DNA of 64,000 bases from Ashinkailepas kermadecensis (taxonomy: Eukaryota; Arthropoda; Thecostraca; Neolepadidae), in assembly GCA_034440615.1 (NCBI GenBank), contig JAOTOM010004297.1:62001-126000 (forward strand), written 5' to 3'. Shown here piece by piece: positions 45,415 to 57,100 of the stretch. The notes under the pieces were generated by a model. It did no database searches, was not told the DNA's origin, and saw nothing but the letters and a program-made list of their open reading frames with translations. Each line of letters begins with the position of its first letter. Within the stretch, counting starts at the first letter, position 1. The position numbers and the translations under genes are program-made.

Positions 45415-48048
45415 CTGCGTCGATCCGGAAGCGGTCAAGAAACGGGCACCGGCGACAAAGTGCCCCCGAGCAAGTGGTCCACACTGGTGGACTGCAGAAC
45501 TACGGGCATCATATCGCTGCCGGCAGTGACACTAATTGTAGACAGACCACAACGGCCTCCTCGTCACGACTCGTGTAAACACACGAGCCATGCGCGTCAA
45601 CCTCGTGTGGACAACTCGAACTGCCCGGTCACCATAGACGCCGCTGGTGCGGGGCGGCCAGACGCGCACGGGAGCCGGGGGTGCCCTCCAATGCCGGGTC
45701 ACCATAGACGTCGCTGGTGCGGGGCGGCCAGGCGCGCACGGGGCCGGGGGTGCCCTCAATGCCGGGTCACCATAGACGTCGCTGGTGCGGGGCGGCCAGA
45801 CGCGCACGGGAGCCGGGGGTGCCCTCCAATGCCGGGTCACCATAGACGCCGCTGGTGCGGGGCGGCCAGACGCGCACGGGAGCCGGGGGTGCCCTCCAAT
45901 GCCGGGTCACCATAGACGTCGCTGTGAGGCGGCGGGAGGCGTTCATATTTTCCGGAACTCATGATTTCCAACGTTCATAATTTCCCAATTGGAAATTAAC
46001 TTTAAAAATTGGGAGGGAACCTACAAAATAGCCCGGATAGGAGGCGTTGATATTTTCCAAAGTTCATAATGTCGAAATTGGAAGTTGATTTCCAAAACCT
46101 GGAAGTTAGCTGCCAACTTGGAAGCTAACTCCAAAAAGTCGGATGTTTGGGTTAGGTTCGGTTAGGTTAGGTTAGGCTAGGTTATGTCGAGTTAGGTTAA
46201 GTTAGGTTCTTATCCGGGCCACTTTGGAAGTTCACTTCCAATTTTTGGATGTTAGCCTCCATCTTGGAAGCTAACTTTCAATTAGGAAAACATGAACACC
46301 TCCTATTCGGGCTGCTTTGGAAGTTTCTGCAAATTTGGAAATTATAAACGTTGGAAGTTGTGAACTTTGGAAGATATGATACGCCGCCGGGGCGGCCAGG
46401 CCCGAACGGGAGCCAGGGGTGCCATCTAATGCCTAATCACCACGGATGTCGCTGATGTGGGGCGTCCAGGCCCACCCGGGAGCCAGGAGTGTCATCCAAT
46501 GAATAAATATGGAATCCATGGTCTTCAGAAGAAGCGTAGCTCATCTGGTAAAAGGTGAAACTTCAAGAGAGAATCTAGTTAGTAGGTAGGTATGTTTCAT
46601 TTTTATTTACCAGATAAATAATGAATCCTCATCTCTGTGTTATTAAATGAGTAGCTTTCAATGTAATTGAAGGTCACGGCAGGTCACGTGACTTGGGCAC
46701 GATTCAGTTTTGTCACAATCAGTACAAAGTAAAAATAGAATGCGAAATCTAAGCTTCTAGAACTTTTGTGAGCAACAAAATGTTAAATTCATGAAGTTAC
46801 CGTATTTGGTCAAAAAGTTATTAGCGATCAATGACACCCTTGCAAGATTTCCTCTAAAAAAAATTGCCGAGACTATAACATATAAGCCATTGTTCGGATC
46901 CCGCTGAAATTTTCACATGGATTTGGAGCGATAAATGTCCATATACAGCCATTTTCGTCAAAATATCAAAAGATGAGGATGTCAGGCACCGGTCGATCTT
47001 TTCATCGAATTCTCCCCTCATCGCTCTGCGCCCCTCATGCACCCCTCATCGCTCTGATGCGCACCTGGATGAATATCGTGCCTCTAAATTACCTTTGAAC
47101 GGCAAAACAAGAACATCCCGTCGTGCCACAGCACCAAAAGTCCTACCGACCGTCCCAGATCTGCCCATAAAGTCATCACGTCTCCCGACCTCCAATTCGT
47201 TCCTTCATTTCGTGCTCGTGGGCGTTTGAACTCGTCAGAAAATCGCAATAAAGCCGGAGCGACACCTCCGGCCGTGAGGCCGATGAACCCAGCCGGCGTC
47301 GGCCGCTCGTCGCTGTCGCACGTGCACGCCATTCCAAGGCGACGAGTGAGATGACAATTTCCAGCGTTCACATTGCGTTGCCGGATCGACAATTCTGTCC
47401 GGCTGTCAGCACTACCGTTATTACTGTTGTTCGGCTATCACGGCCACGCGTTATTACTGTTGTTCGGCTAGCACGGCCACGCGTTATTACTGCTGTTCGG
47501 CTATCACGGCCACGCGTTATTACTGTGCCCGGGCTCGGATATTGCCGCTCAAAGGCCGATGGAGGCGATCTGGGAGGCCGACTAGGATCGCCGACTGCCT
47601 AGCGGCACTCTCGTCGTCTCCCATCCGTCTCCCATCCGCCTCTCATCCGTCTCCCATCCGTCTCCCATCCGTCTCCCATCCGTCTCCCATCCGTCTCCAA
47701 TCAGTCTCCAATCAGTCTCCAATCAGTCTCCAATCAGTCTCCAATCAGTCTCCCATCAGTCTCCCATCAGTCTCCCATTAGTATACAATTAGTATCCAAT
47801 TAGTCTCCCATTAGTATCCCATTAGTATCCCATTAGTATCCCATTAGTCTCCCATTAGTCTCCCATCCGTATCCCATCCGTATCCCATCAGTCTCCCATC
47901 AGTCTCCCATCAGTCTCCCATCAGTCTCCCATCAGTCTCCCATCAGTCTCCCATCCGTATCCCATCCGTATCCCATCCGTATCCCATCAGTATCCCATTA
48001 GTCTCCCATTAGTCTCCCATTAGTCTCCCATTAGTCTCCCATTCGCTC

Positions 48049-48140
<92 letters not shown>

Positions 48141-51100
48141 TCTGCTTTGCCCTCGCCAGCATGCTCCATGCTGCTCCCCTTTCTCTCGGTTTGCAAATCA
48201 TCTGACCACCTGTTGTCCTGCGGTCCTGGTGGGATTGCAGTGCTTCAGTTTGGTAGCAGGATCCATCGCTCCCCTCAGCCAATGCGATGATGGAACTTAA
48301 GTCGTTAACGAGTGATGCACGAAAAATTATGTACACAGATGAGGGAGGAAGCTTAAGGGCGCACCGACTACAAGGTCATTTAGCGGTACACAAACACGCG
48401 ATATCAGTCAACAAAGCATACATTTCAAGCAACAGCATCAGGAATAAGTGCGGTGCCATTTGTAAGTTGGCACAGACCGCGCAGGATAGTGGGTGCAATG
48501 CAAAAACCTATAGGCCTAGTGCTCAACCCGGAAGGACATTAGGGTACCAATGCCCGATGGATCCCCTTAGGATAGCTGTCAGTCATCATCCATCTAACTG
48601 TGAATCTGTCTGTCTGACAGTCTGACACAGTCTGACACAGCAGCAGCAGACAAATCTGACAAATTTGACAAATACCCTGAACAATGCAATGAACAGCAGA
48701 CAAATCTGACAAACGAATCTGACAAATACCCTCAACAATGCAATACCCTCTACAAGCCCACGAACCCCTACAACAACTGCAATAACCTCGACAATCCAAG
48801 GAAGCACGGCAACCACAATAACACCGACCAGCTAGGCAACCCCGGCAACCCTGGCAACCCCACCCAAGTCATCATCCCGTGTGTACCTGCCAGTACCACA
48901 TGTGTACCTGCCATCACCCTGTGTGTACCTGCCAGTACCCCGTGTGTACCAGCCAGTACCCCGTGTGTACCTGTCATCACCCCGTGTGTACCTGCCAGTA
49001 CCCCGTGTGTACCTGCCATCACCCTGTGTACCTGCCAGTACCCTGTGTCCAGCCGTACCCCGTGTGTACCTGTATCACCGTACTGCGTATCCCGTGTGTA
49101 CCTGCCAGCACCCCGTGTGTACCTGCCAGTACCCCGTGTGTACCTGTCATCACCCCGTGTGTACCTGCCAGTACCCCGTGTGTACCTGCCATCACCCCGT
49201 GTGTACCTGCCAGTACCCCATGTGTACCTGCCAGCACGAAGAGTCCAGCGGCAACGACCGTGCAGTGTGACTTCCGGCAATGACCGACGATGGCCAGGAT
49301 GCAGGCGACCACCGTCACGGCCTGACACAGCAGCAGCAGCGGCGCTACCCGTCTGTAACATGTGGTAACTGAGCCGTCACGGTCTGATATATCCTGACAC
49401 AGCCTGACACAGCCTGACATAGCAGCAGCACCGATTCCCGTCTGTAACATGTGGTAACTGAGCTGTCACAGTCTGTCACAGCCTAACACAGCAGCAGTAG
49501 CAGCAGCAGCAGCTCTACCAGTCTGTAACATGTCGTAACTGAGCCGTCACAGTCTGACACAGTCTGACACAGCAGCAGCAGCAACAGCAGCATCGATTCC
49601 TGTCTGCAACATGACGTAACTGAAACTTCACAGTCTGTCACAGCCTAACACAGCAGCAGCAGCATCGATTCCTGTCTGCAACATGACGTAACGGAAACGT
49701 CACAGTCTGTCACAGCCTAACACAGCAGCAGCAGCAGCAGCATCGATTCCTGTCCGCAACATGACGTAACTGAAACGTCACAGTCTGGCACAGCCTGACA
49801 CGCAGCAGCAGCAGCAGCAGCAGCAGCTCTGCCAGTCTGTAACATGTCGTAACTGAGCCGTCATAGTCTGATAAAGCGAGCCTGATCGAGCGAATTAGGC
49901 AGTGTACCATTCGGCTGCGGTTGGGATGCCAAACTATAGCAGGTTGCCCTTGTCATTTCCGTTGCAGTTGTTCCTGTCCAGGCACAGCTGTGCTCGGTTC
50001 CTCCTGTCCAGGCACAGCTATGCTCGGTTGCTCCGGTCCAGGCACAGCTGTGGTCGGTTGCTCCGGTCCAGGCACAGCTGTGGTCGGTTGCTCCGGTCCA
50101 GGCACAGCTGTGCTCGGTTGCTCCGGTCCAGGCACAGCTGTGGTCGGTTGCTCCGGTCCAGGCACAGCTGTGGTCGGTTGCTCCGGTCCAGGCACAGCTG
50201 TGCTCGGTTGCTCCGGTCCAGGCACAGCTGTGGTCGGTTGCTCCGGTCCAGGCACAGCTGTGCTCGGTTCCTCCTGTCCAGGCACAGCTATGCTCGGTTG
50301 CTCGGGAGGGGGGCGGGGCAAGCGTGGGGTTGCCGGCGGCAAGCTGTGGCGGTTGCCGGGGAGCTGGCGGTTCCGGTGGCCGCTGTGCCGGTTGCGGTGG
50401 CAGCTGTGTCGGTTGTCGGCGGGGTGGGTTGTGTTGTGGTGGAAGTGTGGTGGTGTCGGAAGGGAGCGGTGTTGGTCGGCAACGTGGTCGGTTGTCGGTG
50501 GACAGCTGTGTCGGTTGTTGGTCAGGCACAGCTATGCTCGGTTGCTCCGGTCCAGGCACAGCTGTGGTCGGTTGTCCGGTCCAGGACGCTGTGCTCGGTT
50601 GGGTGGCACAGCTGTGTCGGTTGTCCGGTCCAGGCACAGCTGTGTCGGTTGCTCCGGTCAGGACGCTGTGTCGGTTGTCCTGTCCGGCACAGCTATGTCG
50701 GTTGCTCTGGTCCAGGACAGCTGTGGTCGGTTGCTCGGTCCAGGCACAGCTGTGCTCGGTTGTCCGGTCCGGCAAGCTGTGTCGGTTGCTCCGGTCGGAC
50801 AGCTTGGTCGGTTGCTCCGGTCCAGGCACAGCTGTGCTCGGTTGCTCCGGCCAGGCACAGCTGTGGTCGGTTGCTCGGTAGGCACAGCTGTGCTCGGTTG
50901 TCCGGTGGCACAGCTGTGGTCGGTGTCGGTGGAAGCTGTGTCGGTTGGGTGGGCGGTGGTGTCCGGTGGCAAGGGGGGGGGTGGGGGTGGGGTGTGGTCG
51001 GTTGCTCGGTCCAGGCACAGCTGTGCTCGGTTGCTCCGGTCCAGGCACAGCTGTGGTCGGTTGCTCCGGTCCAGGCATAGCTATGCTCGGTTGCTCTGGT

Positions 51101-54100
51101 CCAGGCACAGCTATGCTCGGTTGCTCCGGTCCAGGCACAGCTGTGGTCGGTTGCTCCGGGTCCAGGCACAGCTGTGCTCGGTTGCTCCCGTCCAGGCACA
51201 GCTGTGCTCGGTTGTAGCATGCCTGCACCTACGTGACGCCCGAATCTTTCTAGTTGGCTGCACTACAGTTCAGTTTATCTCACTCCACTAGGATGATTAA
51301 TACACTTTGTAGTATGTTTGTCTTAATTTCCTGAATTGCATTAACCTAAAAATGACACAATTGGAGCTGCGTTTTCTCTTGGGTCTTCATCAGGCCACAT
51401 ACGAAATGCACAAGAACAAGAACCTGGTTGGACACAAGAAAGTTGACGCTAAAGGATATGAACATTAATTGTGCGTTAAAATATGTGCGGGTGGTTGACG
51501 GTTGGTTGGTGTTCGTCGAAATATAATTATTGTTGGCTTACTTGAACAGTATTCAGCATAACGGTTCAGGAAAATGGTAATATTTCCGACCTTGAACGCA
51601 ATAATCGCATCAAATCAACTCAGATCGACTCACCCGCTCTCATGTCGACCGCATGCACCACCCGGCTACTCAGTTAGCCAGCTGCCCGGCTACTCAGTTA
51701 GCCAGCTGCCCGGCTACTCTGCTAGCCAGCCGCCCGGCTGCTCTGATATTCATCTGCCCGGCTGCTCTGATATTCAGCTGCCCGGCTACTCTGCTAGCCA
51801 GCTGCTCCGCTGCTCTGCTAGCCAGCTTCCCGGCTACTCTGCTAGCCAGCTGCCCGGCTACTCTGTTAGCCAGCTGCCCGGCTACTCTGCTAGCCAGCTA
51901 CCCGGCTGCTCTGATATTCAGCTGCCCGGCTACTCTGCTAGCCAGCTACCCGGCTAATCTGCTAGTCAGCTGCCGGGCTACTCTGCTAGTCAGCTACCCG
52001 GCTACTCTGCTAGCCAGCTGCCCGGCTACTCTGGACGCACGCGATAAACGGCCGACCGACTGCCTCGTTATGTGAGATTTAGTCGGCTTTAGGCCGATAT
52101 TTTCCAATGCCTAAGTCGGGGGCTCGGCCTAGGCAAAATAATTTGGGGCGTTGGTATATTGGTATTTGAATCTCAAGCAGTGCTGAAAGGCATAACGTTG
52201 AGTAAATGCAGCTTACGCGTGTCGCCGGGAACACAGCTGGCAGTCTGGCGAGGGAGTGAGGAAGGTTCAAGACGCATGGCTCACAGTGAAATGGACGCGT
52301 CTGACTTGGTGGCGTTACCTTAGCCGACCGACTACCTGCGGCTTCGCTTTACGTTTGCCGACCGATTTCGCTGACGTGACCTGTGCGGTCCTGTGCGATC
52401 TGAGCCGACCCAATGTTGACCTGAGCTGACCTGATGCGGTCGATGACGCCCAAGGTGAAGACGGCCATCACGTGACCCGACTTGAGATGGACGCCGCTCA
52501 GTCGGCTCGGGTTAAGGTAATCGATCCAGCTACAGTCCTGCGTCTTGTACGGCTCTGAAAACAGACGATGCATTAGGGGGGAGCTTCGTGTCCCGGGGAC
52601 AGCATCTCACTACTCTCCAGTGAATGCATGAACATCCGCCATCTGCCACTGTACAGCACCCTGCTATTCCATAACACAGGTAAATACACCTACATCCGTC
52701 ATCTACCAATATACAGCACCCTGCTACCCACGACTCACAGGTGAATACATCAACATCCGCCATCTACCACTGTACAGCACCCTGCTACCTACAACTCACA
52801 GGTGAATACATCTACATCCGCCACCTGCCAGTGTACAACACCCTGCTACCCACGACTTACAGGTGAATACATCTACATCCGTCATCTACCAATATACAGA
52901 GCACTCTGCTATCCCACGACTTACAGGTGAATACATCTACATCCGCCATCTACCACTATGCATCATCTACGCTGTTAACCTAACTGGCGTGCTTTGGTGC
53001 AGCATTAAAAGAAGAAGGGGCAGCCCCAGGCTGTGTTCTGAACAGATTTGAGCGGGCGCAGCCGTGCGTTTTGACGACGAAACAAATAAGCCGTGTTTAG
53101 TCTGACGGGTACAGGAAGTGAGTGTGTTGTCCGTAGCGTACCGTGAAGCGCTGCTCAGCCAATCCGCGGGGGTCCGCTAACACGCTGAGCTTTGTTCCCA
53201 GTGCAAGGCTACGGCCTGCATTTGTGTGATGGAAGGATCGTGTGAAGTAAACAGTGAACGCGAAAATATCATTGATGCACATGTATTCGTGAGAAGAAAT
53301 GGAGCTATTTCCTTGCTTGCCATGATTGAAAGTGAAATAAAAAGAAACGCTTTGTCTCTCATTGGCAAGGAATATTATGTTTTGCATACAAATTAGTTCT
53401 TTTATGGTCTCTCAAACTTTTCGATCTTGGATCATTTTCAAGAGATCATACTTGAAAATGATCCAAGATCGAAAAGTTTGAGACCCTAGTATAACGCATT
53501 TGTGTGCAAAACGCAGTATTCCTTGTTGGATCCTATGGGTAACCACTGTTCATTATTTTAAGCCTCCATGATAACCATGCCATGCACTCCAATGCAGTGG
53601 TCAGTGATCCACGAATGGCCAAGCCACCCAATTTTGTATAAAAAAATAATATTCGTACCTAGCAAACAATTCCTCAAAGGTGAATCGAAAACATACATGA
53701 TATCTCGATAAGATAGCTAAGACAGACATGCACGCCTGTCCTGCCCCCCTCCCCCAATGGCGCAATAAGACGATGCATTATAACACGATGTCGCGTTTTG
53801 CTGTAGATAATGCTATCGGTAATGCTATATGTAGATAATGCTATGCGAACACTATCATTGACCCGACAACTCTGACACTCAAGCTGTGGAGTGTATGAGC
53901 CGTTATTGAGCTGTCGGCGGATATCTGACAACTCCGACAGTCAGGCTGTTGAGTGTATGAGCCGTTATTGAGCTGTCGGCGGATATCTGACAACTCCGAC
54001 AGTCAGGCTGTTGAGTGTATGAGCCGTTATTGAGCTGTCGGCGGATATCTGACAACTCCGACAGTCCGGCTGTGGGGTGTTATTGTGGTAATCTGACAAC

Positions 54101-57100
54101 TCCGACAGTCCGGCTGTGGAGTGTATGAACCGTTATTGAGCTGTCGACGAGTATCTGACAACTCCGACAGTCCGGCTGTGGAGTGTATGAGCCGTTATTG
54201 AGCTGTCGGCGAGTATCTGACAACTCCGAGTCCGGCTGTGGAGTGTTGAGCCGTTATTGAGCTGTCAGCGAGTATCTGACAACTCCGACAGTCCGGCTGT
54301 TGAGTGTATGAGCCGTTATTGAGCTGTCGGCGGATATCTGACAACTCCGACAGTCCGGCTGTGGAGTGTATGGGCCGTTATTGAGCTGTCAGCGAGTATC
54401 TGACAACTCCGACAGTCCGGCTGTGGAGTGTATGAGCCGTTATTGAGCTGTCGGCGAGTATCTGACAACTCCGACAGTCCGGCTGTGGAGTGTATGAGCC
54501 GTTATTGAGCTGTCAGCGAGTATCTGACAACTCCGACAGTCCGGCTGTGGAGTGCATCAGCCGATACTGAGCTGTCAGCCGTCCGGTGGTGGTTATTGGT
54601 TTTACGACACGTCGACCGTTGAGTCATGTGGCGTCGCCAATCCACCACGCCGATTGGCCGCGGGTGAAGAGTAGCGACAGGCGAGACTCGAACCCACAAT
54701 CTCTCGATCGTGAGACGGGAAACTCACCCCTGGACTACTCGTCCCCGGGGGCAACTGGGAGCATGCGCCCCCAGTGGGCTGCCAACTCTAGTGGGCTGCC
54801 AACTCTAGACAGGCCGGCTGCGGAGTGAATTAGCCGATATTGAGCTGTCAGTGTACAGCTGACAGCGCTGACAGTCGCACTGCGGAGTGCATCAGCCGCG
54901 ATTGAGCTGTCACCACCAACCACACGGCTTGAGCAAAGAACACTGTAGCGTACTTGCATTTACACGGTTGGTTGCTCCGCGATTAGCTGTGGCTATTTAC
55001 CTGCGAGTCACTGTGGTAGGGGCTTCCTTCTTGGTTTTTCCACACCATGACAGCCAAGCCAATTGAGACAGCAGCCTAATATCTTCAGTGCCCTCAAATG
55101 AACACATCGGGTATGTTGTGTTTAAAAAATGACCTCAAAGTCGTCTTAGGTTATGTTCTAATGACGTCATGAAGTCGTTCGTAGGCGTTGACTTTAACGT
55201 TTCAAACGGTGGCTTGTGGTTATGAGATGCGATGGAACCAATGTATGCCTGCAAATCAATTCAGGTGCAGTTGGCGTAGCAGAGAGAGGTCATTTTTTGC
55301 CGTGTGATCTCAACTAAGTCGTTCTTGATAATTTTGATATGATTAACTTCATTCAAGTATAGGTAATGACAGCCTACGACTGGGAAAGATATCAAAGTCG
55401 TTTAAAAAGTAGATGTATCGGTTACCAAAGATACCCTTACCTGTGAGGTCATCATAGGTCAAGCATACATATGTCTGTTTTGAGGTACAATGCCAGGTCA
55501 TATTATAATGACATCAGAAACTCGATCTCAGGTGCTGCCTCTACCGCCTGAAACGGTTGCTTGTTGTCATCCGATATAATGTAAACAAATTATATTGGCA
55601 GGTCAATCCAGCTGTAATTATTATAGAGGTCCGTGCCTATGTATGACCTCAAGTAGAACATATCGGGTACGACAGAACACAAGAGAGAGAGTATTATGTG
55701 GTGTACACGAGAGTGTAGGTCCGTTTTTCGAGCTCCTCGTAGAAATGCAGCCCATAAACATGTAGCGCATTGCACACTGAACCAAAACGACAATTTGCCA
55801 TGTTTTCCCCAGATGACCTCACTTCACCCGAGAACAACAAGTCCAGATTGTATAATTATTAGAATCTAATGCATGCATAGACAACACCTAAGTTTTATAT
55901 TACTTTGATGCCTTTGTTTACAGCATAAAAAAGTGTACTCTTCGGAATCAATCAAATATTTCCACTTGACATAACCTGTCACCTCAAAAGCGTGACGGCA
56001 GATGATACTGAGATGCAAAATTTCGTAGGATGCTCAAATATTTATGCCAGTTTTTCAACATCTCTGCGAACAAATGTCCTAGAACATGAACTGCATCGTA
56101 TGCTGAACCAAAACGGCAATTTGGCCTCCTCCCCTCAAGTGATCTTACCTGACCCGAGCCCAGAAGTACTCACGTGGACAACATGCATGTATTCAACCAC
56201 AGTTCAGAGTTTATATTACCCTAGTGCGTTTGCGCTAATAAAAAATATGAGCTCTCGAAAACAATCAAATATTTTTCCTTCACATGGACTGTGACTTCAC
56301 CAGTGACCACCAGACAAAAACAATTTTTTATCGTAATTAAAATTATGGGGTCATCGAATGCTGCTTCCATCGGCGTAATCGGTTCATTCGTTGCAAAGGT
56401 ACAAGGGGGAAAAAAGCTCCCTAGTGACTCGTGTTAGTGCAAATACCCAAGTGACTGCCGAGTTAAGCTCGGAGTTGGTGAGGAATTAAAGAGAATGAAC
56501 ACAGTCAGAGTCGTCAATTTCTGATAAAATAATTGGGGATCCCAGTACATGAAGGCAATGGGACGGTGGAAATCGATTGAGGGCGCCCATGGGAGCCCAT
56601 GCTAAAGTTGAAATTATTGCAGAGGGGGAGGAGGATCCTCTCAAAATCAGGCAAATCGACATCCATGCATGCGTTCACGCGATTTAGCTTACGAAAAGGA
56701 AACATCTAAAGCAGCGCAATGCGTGCACAAGGTCGTACTGAAGTGCACGAGACCAGGGTCGGTCGGGGACGTAACACTAGCTCGTGCTGAAGTGCACCAG
56801 ACCAATGTCGGGGACGTAACACCAGCTCGTGCTGAAGTGCACCAGACCAATGTCGGGGACGTAACACTAGCTCGTGCTGAAGTGCACCAGACCAATGTCG
56901 GGGAAGTAACACCAGCTCGTGCTGAAGTGCACCAGACCAATGTCGGGGACGTAACACCAGCTCGTGCTGAAGTGCACCAGACCAATGTCGGGGACGTAAC
57001 ACCAGCTCGTGCTGAAGTGCACCAGACCAATGTCGGGGACGTAACACTAGCTCGTGCTGAAGTGCCCAGACCAATGTCGGGGACGTAACACTAGCTCGTG

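Noticed and set aside
49861..51291. Two frames of about 455 codons on opposite strands
   Set aside because: Produced by the 30-bp array; composition (Thr/Ala/Pro or Ser/Arg/His/Cys repeats) follows the unit.
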